Assembly: GCA_031216915.1 (NCBI GenBank)
Contig: CM062289.1
Span: 387,974,674-388,038,673, forward strand
Source: Pictodentalium vernedei
Taxonomy: Eukaryota > Mollusca > Scaphopoda > Dentaliida > Dentaliidae
DNA length: 64,000 nucleotides
Direction: 5' to 3'
Shown here piece after piece: positions 33,442 to 44,935 of this stretch (position 1 is the first letter of the stretch; each line of letters opens with the position of its first letter). Both the position numbers and the translations under genes were made by a program. A model generated the notes under the pieces. The model saw only the letters and a program-made list of their open reading frames with translations, was not told the origin of the DNA and ran no database searches.

Positions 33442-33892
33442 CATCTCCCACAGGCCTTGAAATAACCCACAATAACCTCAATTGTAAAATTCACTAAGGA
33501 ACTACAGGTTACCATAAAATAATACAACATACCGGTACATTCAAATACTAATCTTGCATGTTTTGCCTGTCAGTTGTGACAATCTTTCAGGACTAACTTA
33601 CCTCAAAGGTTTGCATTAAATACAGAGAGACAAATGGAGATCGCACATTGGTTGTTGATATTTATTTTGGCAGAAATTCTGTTAAGATGTTAATGACATG
33701 GCTAGTGTAGTAGAAATGGAGAAGGCAGAAAAATATCACAACACTTTTATCCTATAGGTGATTACCATGTTATATAGCAAAACCTGCTAATGAGTAACGA
33801 TGTTAGCTCTTTATTTCCAGACCTAATTAGTGACAACACAACAATATTCTGTTCCCAAAGTACACATAAAATGTAAATATGATTATCCCAGG
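33442..33892. other. No gene seen
   Basis: AT-rich with no recognisable repeat, RNA or reading frame. Confidence 0.5.
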
Positions 33893-33898
33893 CTTGTT

Positions 33899-34652
33899 AT
33901 TTTGAGGCGGGCGATCGCCCTGGGCCGCAGTCGCCCGCCTGAGTTCAAAATTCTGCAGACAGTAAATGTCCGCCTAACCCCGATTTCTGCAGCCCATTAA
34001 TTCAGTCGAAGGCACCTCAAAATCAGTCATCTCAAACAGCAATTTTCGCGGATTGAAGGAGGTGACAAAGCGCTATTTGTGAAGTTTGCAGTGTGTCGTC
34101 GACGTAGTCACCAAGAGACAAAAGTAACTTTCCAAATACGAGCGAGAGGTCTGCCAATTCCAAAGTTGTAATTAGTTATTACACCATACATCAGACTGTG
34201 ACAACTCTTGTGTCATGTGCGATTACTGGACGTATCATCCTCAAGCCAGTTCGCCCCCTGACGATTTGCCTGGGACGTTTCATCCCAAAATCAAAGCCCG
34301 AATGATTCGTCCCCCAAATCTGATAGATTCGTTCCAAGTTATCGGCATCTGGTGGTGAGCGCAGTGCACTGGCTTGTAGTCATCATGTAATGTATAGATA
34401 CAGGCTTGGTAATTTGGATGCAAGATAACTATAACACTCACTGTTGGTGTTATGGGAAACCTGGTATCTTGCATCCAAATATTCGAGCCTGCATCTATAC
34501 ATTATGTGATGACGTACTTCATAATTAAACAAACCATGTACCTTAAAATGATATTAGTTGTATACCCAGCAGGCTGCAACAAAATGGCCCTCCTGGGATG
34601 ATTTGAGGCGAACCATAATGGCCCTCCTGCAATTTTCAAAATGACAAGCCTG
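33899..34652. mobile_element. DNA transposon remnant with CAGGCTTGT ends
   Basis: CAGGCTTGTTATTTTGA faces TCAAAATGACAAGCCTG. The 6-bp TTATCC flanks both ends exactly (33893-33898, 34653-34658). The interior has a ~100-bp palindrome (about 34394-34502: TAGATACAGGCTTGG..GGATGCAAGATA). A partial relative lies at 43153-43851. Termini resemble those of hAT, though a 6-bp duplication is unusual for that group. Confidence 0.65.
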
Positions 34653-35000
34653 TTATCCACTAATGCCGTATTCACACATCTGGCGATTGCTTTGCGATTG
34701 TTCTGCGATCGGATTGTAAGTGGATCGCTGGGGGATCGCCAGTGAATCTACAGTGGATCTCCTGTGATCGCCAAATGTTCACAAAGTGGTCTAGATCACC
34801 TCCAGGATCGCTTGAAAAAATGAAAATGTTCATTTTTTTGGTGATCCTGTTTGAGATAAAAAAAATCACGAACCAATCGCCAGTGAGTTGCCAGTGAATC
34901 TTAGAGGTTGCAAGTGGATGTTAATGGTTGCAAGTGGATTGCGAAGTGATTGCAAACGATCGCAGACGATCGTAAGTGGTTTTAATAGCAATTGAATGTA

Positions 35001-35130
35001 ACCAATCACAGTCTCTCCCTCTAATTTGCCCAATCATACTCTTTGCATCCAATTTTGGCCAATCACAGTCTTTCTCTCCAATTCTGAAGGTATAAAAGGA
35101 GTAGGACCACAGACTGACAACAGTGTCATT
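35001..35130 (+). promoter_or_regulatory. Transposase promoter: CCAAT cluster and TATA box
   Basis: Five CCAAT motifs (about 35002, 35030, 35049, 35059, 35078) precede TATAAAAG at 35091-35098. A pyrimidine-rich Inr-like TCATTC lies about 30 bp downstream (near 35126) and the ATG of the transposase follows at 35140. The order and spacing are those of a Pol II core promoter. CCAATCACAGTC occurs twice. Confidence 0.65.
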
Positions 35131-35139
35131 CAAACCAAG

Positions 35140-36290
35140 ATGCCTTACAACAGGAAGAAGATACTGTTACTACAGCTTTACCTCATCCAAATCCGAAAAA
35201 AGGAAATTGATGTTAGAGGAGGCAGAGAGGGCACAGAGGGCACAGAAGACATGTGGGCAAGGGAGTGGCTTCTCCGCAGACCGATCCATGGTCAATATGA
35301 GCATCTGCTTCACGAACTGAACCGAGAGGACCCAGACAGCTACAGAAACTTTCTTCGTATGGACAATGCACTGTTTGAAGAGCTGGTCACACGCGTTGGA
35401 CCCAGAATCAAGAAGTACGACACCAATTTGAAGCTGGCTGTGACCTTACGGTACTTGGTCACAGGCAACAGCTACAGAGACATCAGCTATTCATTCCGAG
35501 TAGCCACCAAGTAGCCACCAACACCATCTGCCTGTTTGTGCCAGAGGTCTGTGAGTCAATCATCCAAGAGCTGCGGCAAGAAGTCATGCCTCTCTGTATC
35601 ACCCCGGAGCAGTGGCAGAAGGTCGCCGATGGGTTTCTGCTCCGTTGGAACTTGCCTGCGGGGCAATTGATGGCAAGCACATACGCATCGTGTGCCCGAT
35701 GAAGTCAGGATTCCTGTACTTCAACTACAAGGGGTTCTTCAGCATCGTACTCTTTGCACTGGTGGACCATGACTACAAATTTATCTCTGTAGAGGTTGGG
35801 GTGAATGGTGCCTGCTCCGATGGGCAACTGTTCAACACATCGCAGCTGACTACTACCCTCTGCTGGGCAGCACAGATGGAAAGAAGATACCCTACTTCAT
35901 CGTGGGTGATGATGCCTTTCCCCTGCGGTGATGGTTGATGAAGCCAGACTCAAGGCGAGTATTCACACGAAAGGAACGCATATCCAACTACAGGATCTCC
36001 CAGGCAAGACGCATCATCGAAAACACATTTGGCATACTATCAGCCATGTTCCAGTGCCTCCTCAGCCCTCTAGTTGAATGCAAGCGGGGAGTCCCGAGGC
36101 GGTTGTGATGTGCTGCTCCACAATCTCCTTCATATGAGATTCCAGGGCCGCTTGAAGAAGCTGACCAGGAACATGCCAATGGAACTGTGATAGACGGGGA
36201 GTGGTGAGAGCGGAACCGGCAGCTTGATGGACTTGATGGCCTGAACAGGGGTGGTAACACCAGCAAAGAAGCAAAGTGGGTTTGCACATA
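35140..36290 (+). pseudogene. PIF/Harbinger DDE transposase, frameshifted
   Basis: The N-terminal reading frame (35140-35514) has the NYR-type region YRNFLRMDNALFEELV and LAVTLRYLVTGNSYRDISYS typical of HARBI1-like transposases. It is broken by an exact 11-bp duplication (GTAGCCACCAA, 35500-35510 and 35511-35521) that creates a stop. The catalytic core follows in other frames: [11 protein letters not shown] with the first Asp (35669-35671), [15 protein letters not shown], then [11 protein letters not shown] with the second Asp (35908-35913), then RRIIENTFG with the Glu (36019-36021). Further breaks are a one-base shift near 35655, another between 35830 and 35900, and a TGA at 35929-35931. It would catalyse excision and integration as a nuclear DDE enzyme together with the accessory protein at 38563-40026. 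All three catalytic residues survive although the frame does not. Confidence 0.9.
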
Positions 36291-36385
36291 CCAGACCGAC
36301 TACCTACTACTTCTTCTCTAAAGCATTTCTGTTAATTTTCTCTTTTTTGAGCCCACTCCTTGCAATCTCTTTGGGCTCTTTAGAA

Positions 36386-38207
36386 AATGAAAGTGTCAAT
36401 GACACTGTAGCTCAACTCGTCAAGACAAAGACATGTACATGTATAGTATGTGACACAGCAATGACAAACATCTAGGTAATGACCTGATAACAAAGGTACA
36501 TATAAAGTATTGTAACGGTCTGTACATAAATACTGAGCGTTGCCTGTAACAAATGTATAGGTAAAGTATTGTAAAGGTGGGTGACAGTCAGATGCTAAAC
36601 TAGAAAAAATCATTGAGTCCCACAGTGGGTCTGACTGAACCCCAAAATATTTGTTCTCATAGCACAGTGATAACAAAGACACCCCAAAACACACTCATTC
36701 CTGTCCCAAGGTGAAAACAAAGGTACCCAAGAAGTTTCGTGAAGATCAGTTCACAAATATGAGCTGTGTAGAAGTTGTGACAAAAAACTGATTGGACCTA
36801 ATTTCGGTACAAAATGGCCACTGGCAGCCATCTTGAATTTTGGACCACGCCCAGAAACACTCGTTCTCGTCCCAAGGTGATAACAAAGGTACCCAAGAAG
36901 TTTTGTGAAGATCGGTTCATAAATACAGCCTCTAGCCCGAGCCGTATTGACATGTGCACTTACAGAGTATAAGTAGCACTGAATACATCAAAGTTCATCT
37001 AATTTGCATAATTTTTGCACAAGAAAAAAACCTGTACTATATGTGATGTATTCCATGTTACTAAACATTCATACAAAAATTTATTCAAATCAGAACTTTC
37101 ATACAGAAGTTCTGTACAAAAGACTGATTGCACTAATTTTGGTACAAAATGGCTGCTGGTGGCCATCTTGAAATTCGGACCACACCCAAAAACACTCGTT
37201 CTCATCCCACGGTAATAACAAAGGTACCCAAGAAGTTTCGTAAAGATCGGTTCATAAATACAGCATCTAGCCTGAGCCGTATAGAAGTTATGTACAAAAA
37301 ACTGATTAGACCTAATTTCGATACAAAATGGCCACTGGCAGCCATCTTGAATTTTGGACCGCACCCAGAAACACTCGTTCTCGTCCCAAGGTGATAACAA
37401 AGGTACCCAAGACGTTTCGTGAAGATCGGTTCATAAATACAGACTCTAGCCCGAGCCGTATTGACATGTGTACTTACTGTGTGGAAGCAGCACTGAAAAA
37501 ATCAAAGTTCATCTAATTTGCATAATTTCTGCACGACAAAAAAACCCGTATTATATGTGATGTATCCCATGGTACTAAACATTCACACAAAAAATTATTC
37601 AAATCAGCGCTTTCATATGGAAGTTCTGTGCAAAAATCTGATTGCACCAAATTTCGTACAAAATGGCTGCCATCGGCCATCTTGAATTTCGGACCGGACC
37701 CCAAAACACTCGTTCTCGTCCCACGGTGATAACAAAGGTACCCAAGAAGTTTCATAAAGATCGGTTCATAAATACGGCCTCTAGCCCGAGCCGTATTGGC
37801 ATTTGCACTTACAGTGCTGAAAGTAACACCAAAAAACATCAAAGTTAGTCTAATTTGCATAATTTACGAACGAGAAAAAAACCTGTATTATATGTGATGT
37901 ATCCCATGGTACTAAACATTCATTCAAAAAATTATTCAAATCAGAGCTTTCATATGGAAGTTCTGTACAAAAAACAGATTTCTGCATCGTCGGTACAAAA
38001 TGGCAGCTGGCAGCCATCTTGAATTTCGGACCGCACCCAAAAACACTCGTTCTCGTCCCACAGTCACAACAAAGGTACCCAAGAAGTTTCGTAAAGATCG
38101 GTTCATAAATATGACCTCTAGCCCGAGCCGTATCCAATTGTTGACGGACAGATGGACAGACGGACCATGGCATAAGCTCAAATTTGGCTTCGCCAAAGTT
38201 GAGCTAA
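36386..38207 (+). mobile_element. Helentron-like element, family A (second complete copy)
   Basis: 5' AATGAAAGTGTCAATGACAC hairpin and TGTAGCTCAACTCG; 3' TTTGGC-TTC-GCCAAA hairpin and GAGCTAA. Six modules at the same internal positions as the copy at 7193-9026 (offset about 29,193 bp throughout). The microsatellite is short (GACGGACAGATGGACAGACGG, about 38142-38162). Inserted within the Harbinger element, between its two genes. Confidence 0.8.
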
Positions 38208-38397
38208 AAATGGAAAATTCATAGAGAAATGCTTTAGAGGAAAAAGAAGTTTTACTTTATTTTATTTGAATAACAAGAGAGTTTATTTATAGATTACAAG
38301 GCGTAATCTCTGTATAAAAAAGGAACTATTTACTTTAAAAAGTAAGACATGTATTGGGCCTTTAGAGGGAACTTTTATATTTTTATTTTGTTTTATT

Positions 38398-38428
<31 letters not shown>

Positions 38429-38562
38429 TTTTTTTTTTATTGTTTTTGTTTTACACAAGGCAATGCAAAAAAGCAATAGAATTTCCCCATTTTGAAGTGT
38501 TTCGAGGCCATTAAAAGGACTAGTTGGTTACAGGTGGCGAAGGACGACTGCAGACTGTGCAT
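38208..38562. other. Harbinger intergenic region with (TTTA)n repeat
   Basis: Follows the Helentron-like insertion. Contains a TTTATTTATT simple repeat (about 38395-38440) and the 3' flank of the minus-strand gene. No gene. Confidence 0.6.
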
Positions 38563-40026
38563 TCACGAGGTGGTAAACGTGCGGTCACCGGTCGCAGTGG
38601 TTGTGATGTGTAGATCTGTCAGGAGGCTAGCATCACCAAGGAGGCCACTGGTGGACTGGAGACTGCTGGTACCAGGTGTAGGCTGGAGAATGCTGGCACC
38701 AGGTGTAGGCTGCTGGTACTGGTGCTGCCAACGAGGTAGTGGACCAGCTGATGCAGTGAGCTCTTGTGCTAACTCGAAGTCTACCTGCATCTGGGTGAAG
38801 TGCTGCTGTTGTGGACGCTGGTACATCGGAGGCTGCATCGGAGACTGCATCAGACGCAGAGGCTGGCGGTACTGCTGAGCTTGAGATGTAAAGCTCATTA
38901 TCGGAGGCTGCTGTTGTTGCTTGCTGCGCTTCACATATTGGAAAGCCAGGATCGTTGACTCTTCAATGAAGGCATCTCTCAGGTCAGGGGCCATCTTCTT
39001 CATCTGCATTGAAATGAAATCGGTGTGGATCTTGACGTCGTCCCTGGGCTCTGGCTGTGCTGCTGATATCTCTGCAAGCAATGACTGCTGTACCAGTTTT
39101 TCTTGGGTGGAAAGTGCCTTCATTGACTGCGACTGTGTGGATGTAGCCTGTGTGAAATCCTCCACCTCCGAGTCGTCATCGTCTGCAACTGCTCTCCTCC
39201 TTGCTGCTACCAGTTCAACATTGGCTGTGTGTGGTCTCACTCGGCTGTGCTCCTCAAGGAAGGCCCAGTCTTTGAACAGCTTCGCTCAATGGTCAGTCAG
39301 CACAAACGCCCCACTACCACTCTTCTTTTGGTCGGCCTGTTCATTCAACGCCTTCTGGTATTGAGTCCGCTGAGACTGGTACCACTTCTCAGCATGTCCT
39401 TTCTGCCCATCGAAGTACGTCTCATCCTGCTCTGCCCAGAAATGTTTTTCGTTCTTGAAGTCAGACCGCTCCTTTATATACAGAAACTCTGCATCCCGGA
39501 TCAGGTGTCTCAGTGCCTCGGCATCTTCCTCACTAATCTCATCACCCACAAGCACCTTAGGTTTGTACTCCCGCTTGCTTGGAGTCTTCTTGGCAGGAGT
39601 ACTCTTTGCTGGAGTGCTGGTGGCAGCCACTGTCTTTCTGGGAAGCTTCTCAGGCATTGTCTCAACAATATCGTTGTCACTGTCACTGTCAATAGGCTGT
39701 GGTGGCGATGGTGGTGTGCCTGGTGGCTCACTTCGGCACTTTCGGGAAGCAGGCGGCATACCTGCCCCCCCCCCCCCCCCCCCACAGTCAGCTGGCCCTT
39801 TTCATGGTGGGTGGACCTCTGCTTGTGTCTCGAAGATGGTGGCGGTTGACACTGTCTCAACACGGATGGCAGTTAAGGTAGCAGCAGCAGGCTCAGGCTC
39901 TTGTGCTGTCTTCTTTGCCCTCTTCCTGGCGACTCGAGTTGGCTTCTTGAGTGGTGGTGGCATTGGTTTCTTCTTGGGTGTAGTCTTGGTCTTTGCCATG
40001 ATTACAGCAGGTGATGCTCTCTTCAA
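38563..40026 (-). pseudogene. Harbinger accessory DNA-binding protein (MADF/BESS-like), two in-frame stops
   Basis: A single minus-strand frame of 488 codons broken only by TGA at 39802-39804 and TGA at 39286-39288. The N-terminus is basic (MAKTKTTPKKKPMPPPLKKP), then a run of glycine codons from a G19/C19 tract (39765-39783), then a Pro/Ser/Asp linker. Residues ~165-245 (EALRHLIRDAEFLYIKERSD ... WYQSQRTQYQKALNEQ) look like a MADF/Myb-type DNA-binding domain. Residues ~334-365 (HTDFISMQMKKMAPDLRDAF) resemble a BESS motif. The C-terminus is Gln/Pro-rich. Harbinger transposons often encode such a protein that brings the transposase to DNA. The first stop and the poly-G could also mark an intron or sequence error; the second is in mid-protein, just before KLFKDWAFLEEHS. 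Confidence 0.8.
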
Positions 40027-40369
40027 ATGCCAGATTACAACTGATCACACTGGATTTGCAGGCCTCCAGTTATTTGATCCAGTTCCCGCCAAAACCTGTT
40101 TGCGATTGCTCATCCATCGCCAAGCAGTCACAAAGGATCGCATGTGACACGCCAGTGAGTCTGCAGTCAATTGCAAGACAAGAGCAAATTACTCGCAAAG
40201 AGTAAATCCAGATCCAGGGATGGGACAGAAAATTGTCTGTGATTGCTTCGCGATCCAATCGCAAAGGATCGCGAAGGAATCGCCCGCTGTCTGAATACAG
40301 CTTTAGAAACATCACAAAAATTTGTTTTTTCACAGACAAATATGAATAACTCATTTTAACCCTCAGAAA

Positions 40370-40945
40370 GCATAAAAAGTTTTAAAAAAACACACGAGAC
40401 CGGTTTTACCAGACGCCCAAAAGCACAGCACCCATAACCTGGTGTCCTGAGGTACTGGTTTGCCCAGTGACACATTGTCCAATATCAGCCAGACATGTGC
40501 AATTAATTTTCGAAATTTCTAGATAAGGCAATTAAAGAAAAAATTCTTGTTTCTCAGGCACCTCCCTCTTCACAGAAATCTGCCTCACCACCCTTTTTTC
40601 ACCTGGAAATCTTTTCTATTGACACTATATTTTGCACTTGTGGGACAAATATTTAACCAACTATACCTTGACCTTGTTTGAAAGAGCTCACAGAGGTCTG
40701 TCAAACAAAAGATATAGTTGGTTAAATTTTCAACTACATTCTGAGAAATTTCACTGCTGAAAACATTGGTTTGCCACATTATAGTGTTAGTAGTTAAATA
40801 TCTGATTCCAACTATTTTCAGAACTATTTTGTGAATAAACAGAAAAAAAGCCTCCCTCCCTCATAAATTTGAGGACAAATTGCCCCAGAAACAAGAATTT
40901 TTTTATATGCCTAACTAAGGAATGTATATTTGAGAATGGGGAGGA
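40370..40945. repeat. Interspersed repeat with foldback
   Basis: 40375-40510 is an inverted copy of 44740-44930 (shared GCACAGCACCCATAACCTGG-like, CAGTGACACATTGTCCAAT, CAGACATG). 40648-40725 is a palindrome (TATTTAACCAACTATA and complement with TTTGTTTGA inside). No gene. Confidence 0.5.
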
Positions 40946-41626
40946 TGCACATATGAATATAATGTAGCACATGTATATTTTATTGCCAGGAGTGCAATAT
41001 GTTGTGTTACCTTGGTAAGTACATTAAGAAAAAATTTTTATAAAATTTTAATTTCTTCACAACTTATCAAAGTAACAAAAGTGCTGATTGAACAAAAGGA
41101 GGACAGTGTAGTCAAATATATACATGTTCATAATGGAATACCACCAGAGACAAGAGTTACAGCAGGTCAGGGTCTAACACTACAGTGTATGGTATTATAA
41201 GCAGATTCATCATTTTAAGAGAAAATGACGAAAATGATAACATGAGCATAATAATATGAACAGAACACAATATCTAATATATTATGAATAAGTATTATTC
41301 AAACCTACAACAATTAAGTTTACTCCCAAAACAATGAAGCATGATAAGCTTTTAATTAGTGTTCATCAGATCAGATTGAACACTCAAGAAGTCTGAGAAT
41401 CCTATCTGTGGCAATAAGGACTCAAACTGAGAAAATCATGGATGAGAGCACCCGGTAACACACTAACACTGGATTAATCAGCTGGGTGAAACATCCCAGG
41501 AGCAAGATCGCTCTGTGAAATGTACTGTTACAGTGGGAGAATAAGGCCCTTGAGGGTTAACTTTTCCTTTAGCATCAGTTAACATGTTAGGAGACCTGGT
41601 ATGAGTCTGACTAGCACCTTGATGTT
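40946..41626. other. No gene seen
   Basis: AT-rich; nothing recognisable. Confidence 0.5.
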
Positions 41627-41634
41627 ATTTTAGT

Positions 41635-42202
41635 TAGTGCTCAAACGACTAGTGAATTCCAAAGTCGACTAGTCAATACCCAAAAGTCAAGTCGACTTCG
41701 ACTGGTCATTGGTGATAACTTGTCTCCTTATAACAGTGATGGTTTTTCAGTAGAGTGCTGAAGGTCCAAATTTGGCTTCACTTGGGCATTCATATACAGC
41801 AACTTACTGGAACATTATTCTGTTAATGTGTTTCTAATTATGCTAAGAGTGAAATTATATGGTCTTATTTAATTTGCCTTGTTGCAATTTATGGGAGAGT
41901 GCCTATAGGCACTCTCCCATAAATTGCAACAAGGCAAATTAATAACATATCCTGATAGCCCAAAATAATTCAGCACTCTACTAGTACCAGTTAAAACAAA
42001 CTACTGTCACTACTATTAGATGGCAATAGATGTATACATTGATTGTCCAATATTGCTGTTCAAACTGTCTGACAGTGGCACAGAAGGGATACTATGTACC
42101 TAAAAAATTGAAGTCCTCCGACTAGTCGACTGCACAATTGAGAGTCGACTACTGGTTTGCCCAGAGTCGACATCGACTAGTCGACTAATCGTTTGAGTAC
42201 TA
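41635..42202. mobile_element. hAT-like element with 8-bp target duplication
   Basis: Termini TAGTGCTCAAACGACTAGT and ACTAATCGTTTGAGTACTA. Flanks ATTTTAGT (41627-41634) and GTTTTAGT (42203-42210), 7 of 8. Both edges are dense in GTCGACTAGTC motifs. Non-coding; it contains a family 4 foldback element. Confidence 0.75.
41752..41996. mobile_element. Family 4 foldback MITE nested in a hAT-like element
   Basis: TAGAGTGCTGAAGGTCC and AATTCAGCACTCTA edges; the centre is an essentially perfect ~70-bp palindrome, TTGCCTTGTTGCAATTTATG..GGAGAGTGCC and complement. Confidence 0.65.
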
Positions 42203-42210
42203 GTTTTAGT

Positions 42211-42971
42211 CAGCTAGCAGAAGCCGATATCTTCATCAGAAGATACATACGATTGGGATGAATACTTCCCTGATTCCTTATGTATGAGACGACTGTCAAA
42301 CTGTAGAAAACTGAAGCCTGACAGACAGATGAATCACTAAAGATTCCTACTGATTGAAGTGCAGTGTCGCTGTTCTTCTGACCACAGGCCTTGAATCTGT
42401 AGAATCAGAGAAAATCAGCATAGTTACTGAGTCCTAATCACTTGCATACTGTAATAATCCGAGAAGGGTTAAGGGAATTTCTTGTGAGAGCCATGAGACA
42501 TTTCTCACATGGAATCAAATTGTGAATGGACTTGTTAAGGTGAACCAAACTGACTAGCGAGTTGATATTCAATTTCTGTCTCTGGAGCAGAATTGAGATA
42601 ACGCTAGAAGACCCAATGACTGAAGAAGCTGCATAAGAGGATGGATATTGTTCTCCAGAAGAGAAAAGTTTGCATGACTCTGGTGAATGATGTTTGTTGA
42701 GATACACCAAAGAAGACACTGAAGAAGAATATGCCCAGGATATGACATCCATTGATTCACAAGATGGATGAAGGCTCAAAGAGCTAGAATAAAACTGAGC
42801 TGCATTACTTAACTGGTAAACAATGCCTCGGAATGAGAATCGGCAGTATTTGCAAGAGTTGGGATGTACTGAAATATGAAAGTATGCATCCTTAAAGATG
42901 ACACTGGTCCAGGCTTGTAAAAATTTTAATTTTGCTTAACCCCAAAAAAAAGTTTTGCAAAAATAATTTGC
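42211..42971. other. No gene supported
   Basis: A 113-codon minus frame at 42438-42779 (Ser-rich, with SLVHLNKSIHNLIPCEKC) shows no domain I recognise and is not obviously part of a repeat in this window. It could be a chance frame or a fragment of an unknown element. Confidence 0.3.
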
Positions 42972-43152
42972 TTAACCCTTTACCTAACATGAAATGCAGA
43001 AAACACTTGCAAACAAAGATCTTGACTAATATTTTCATTTTTGTCTCGAAAACATAGGTTATGACCCCTCATTGGAATGAGCTCAATGAGCTTGTTCCAA
43101 AGAGAGGTCATAACCTATGTTCTTGAGATGAAAAAATAATGAAAATTAATTT
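42972..43152. mobile_element. TTAA foldback MITE, right end missing
   Basis: TTAACCCTTTACCTAACATG through the palindrome GTTATGACCCCTCATTGG; it stops at TGAAAATTAATTTTACAG where the repeat related to 33899-34652 begins. Confidence 0.65.
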
Positions 43153-43851
43153 TACAGACGGTAAACATCTGCCTAACCCTGATTTCTGTGGCCTCAAACG
43201 GCAATTTTCGCAGACTGAAGGAGGTAACAAAGCGCAATTTGTGAAGTTGGTAGTGTATCGTCGACGCAGTCACCCAGAGGCAGTAAGTAACTTTCCAAAT
43301 ATGAGAGAGAGCTCTGCCAATTCCAAAGTTATAACTAGTTATTACATTGTACATCAGACTGTGACAACTCTTGTGTTACGTGCCAGTACGACCCCTGATG
43401 ATTCACCTGGGACGTTTCGTTCCAAAATCAAAGCCAGGATGATTTGTCCCCAAATCGATTGATTCGCCCCAAGTTATCGCCATCTGGCAGTGAGCACAGT
43501 GCACTGGGTTGTGCAGTCATCATTAACGTATAGATACAGGCTTGGTTATTTGGATGCAAGATAACTATAACACTCACTGTTAGTGTCGTGGGTAACCTGG
43601 TAGCTTGCATCCAAATATTCAAGCCTGCATCTCCATGTGTATACATTACATGATGACATACATCATAATTACACAAACCATGTACCTTGAAATGATATTC
43701 ATCATCTACCCAGCAGGCTGAAACAAAATGGCTCCCCCAAACCATAAATGGTCCTCCTGGGGTAATTTTAGGCAAACCCAAAATGGCCCTCCTGGGGTGA
43801 TTTGAGGTGAACCATAAGGACCCTCCTGCAATTTTCAAAATGACAAGCCTG
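43153..43851. mobile_element. Partial copy of the CAGGCTTGT element
   Basis: Colinear with 33955-34652: GCCTAACCCTGATTTCTG, GTATCGTCGACGCAGTCACC, the ~100-bp palindrome (about 43528-43632) and the right end CAAAATGACAAGCCTG. The left end is lost at the junction with the half MITE. Confidence 0.65.
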
Positions 43852-44013
43852 TCCTGTATTTGACCGTAGACATGTTTCAAGGCCGAAGTAGAGCAGAGTG
43901 TAGTAAATACACCAAGTATAGCATCTCTTCGCTCTTAAAAGTTTAATCCTTTGAATGAAAAAGACAATAATCAATTCGTTCTTAAACGCATATTCTTCTG
44001 GTATTACTTGCAC

Positions 44014-44510
44014 CAATCCATTCTGTCCCGATTGTGACACAGCCTAAAGTGATCTCATCCTCCCAACTACTGAAGATCGAGGATCTGTATGGTAATTTGG
44101 AGGGTATTATGTTCGGGATAATCTACAATTATCCTGAGCATGGGACCTTTCAAGTCACTATTTATATTTTCGTATTACTTTGAGCACTGTGTAAGTGGTT
44201 TTAATCCTAACATGCGGAAAGCTTCACTGGAAGTCTACTTGGGAGCTTTACCAATTGTGAACAATCCATTCTGTCTCGATTGTGACCCAGCATAAAGTGA
44301 TCTAATCCTCCCAACTACTGAAGATCGGAAGATTTGTATAGTGATTTGGGGGATCTGTGTTCGGGATAATCTACTATTATCCTGAGCATAGGACCTTCCG
44401 GGTCACTATTCATCTTTTTGGATTACTTTGAGCATTGTGTAAGTGGTTTCAATCCTAATATGGGGAAAGCTTCACAGAAAGTCTTCTTAGGAGCTTTACC
44501 AATTGTGAAC
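44014..44510 (+). repeat. Two ~248-bp tandem units
   Basis: CAATCCATTCTGTC..CGATTGTGAC begins at 44014 and 44262; each unit ends GAGCTTTACCAATTGTGAAC. Divergence is moderate, so the duplication is old. Confidence 0.8.
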
Positions 44511-44734
44511 AACGAGGATAAAGAGTTAAACAACTTTGATGTCAGGACAGGATATCATGTTTGGGAATAGCAGGAAGACAGCCTCTCCGGCTATGCCATT
44601 TCCATACAGTATACATCTTTTTGATTGCTACCATATTTTAATTTATGTAAACTGTATCCGAGTATGCTGCTAAATAAAGTTTCAAAAAGTTTCAATTTCA
44701 AAAAAAAAAAAATGATTAATTTTAAAAACAAATC

Positions 44735-44935
44735 CACCATTGTTAATGGAGATGAGAAAATTAACTGCGCATGTCTGGCAGGTATTGGACAATGGGTCAC
44801 TGGGCAAACCGGTACCTTAGGACACCAGGTTGTGCGTATCATGACTTTGGCACCTTGTTAAACCAATCTGGTCTGGTTTTTTTGTCGTTTTGACTTTTCA
44901 TGCTCTATAAGGGTTTTTTTCTCTTAGAGATCCTT
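44735..44935. repeat. Inverted copy of the 40375-40510 repeat
   Basis: CATGTCTGGCAGGTATTGG, AATGGGTCACTGGGC and GACACCAGGTTGTG are the complement of motifs at 40430-40500. Ends not defined. Confidence 0.5.

Larger units (their letters stand above)
34664..40302. mobile_element. PIF/Harbinger transposon, 5.6 kb including a 1.8 kb insertion
   Basis: Inverted ends TGCCGTATTCACACATCTGG and, from the right, AGCTGTATTCAGACAGCGGG, both running into GCGATT/GCGATC-rich subterminal repeats (34680-34980; about 40090-40280). Flanks are TAA (34661-34663) and TTA (40303-40305), compatible with the TWA target of this superfamily but not identical. It carries the two expected genes in convergent orientation: a DDE transposase (+) and a DNA-binding accessory protein (-). 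A family A Helentron-like element lies between them. Both genes are broken, so the copy is dead as sequenced. Confidence 0.85.

Noticed and set aside
35026..35139. Upstream extension of the transposase frame to 35026
   Set aside because: This stretch contains the CCAAT and TATA motifs; the ATG at 35140 lies at the expected distance downstream and begins the basic MPYNRKK sequence.
39229..40147. Plus-strand frames of up to 230 codons opposite the Harbinger accessory gene
   Set aside because: The minus strand has a coherent basic N-terminus, MADF-like domain and BESS-like motif; the plus frames are antisense shadows rich in Ser/Leu with no domain.
42438..42779. 113-codon minus frame as a small gene
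   Set aside because: Serine-rich and without recognisable domain, signal peptide or promoter.
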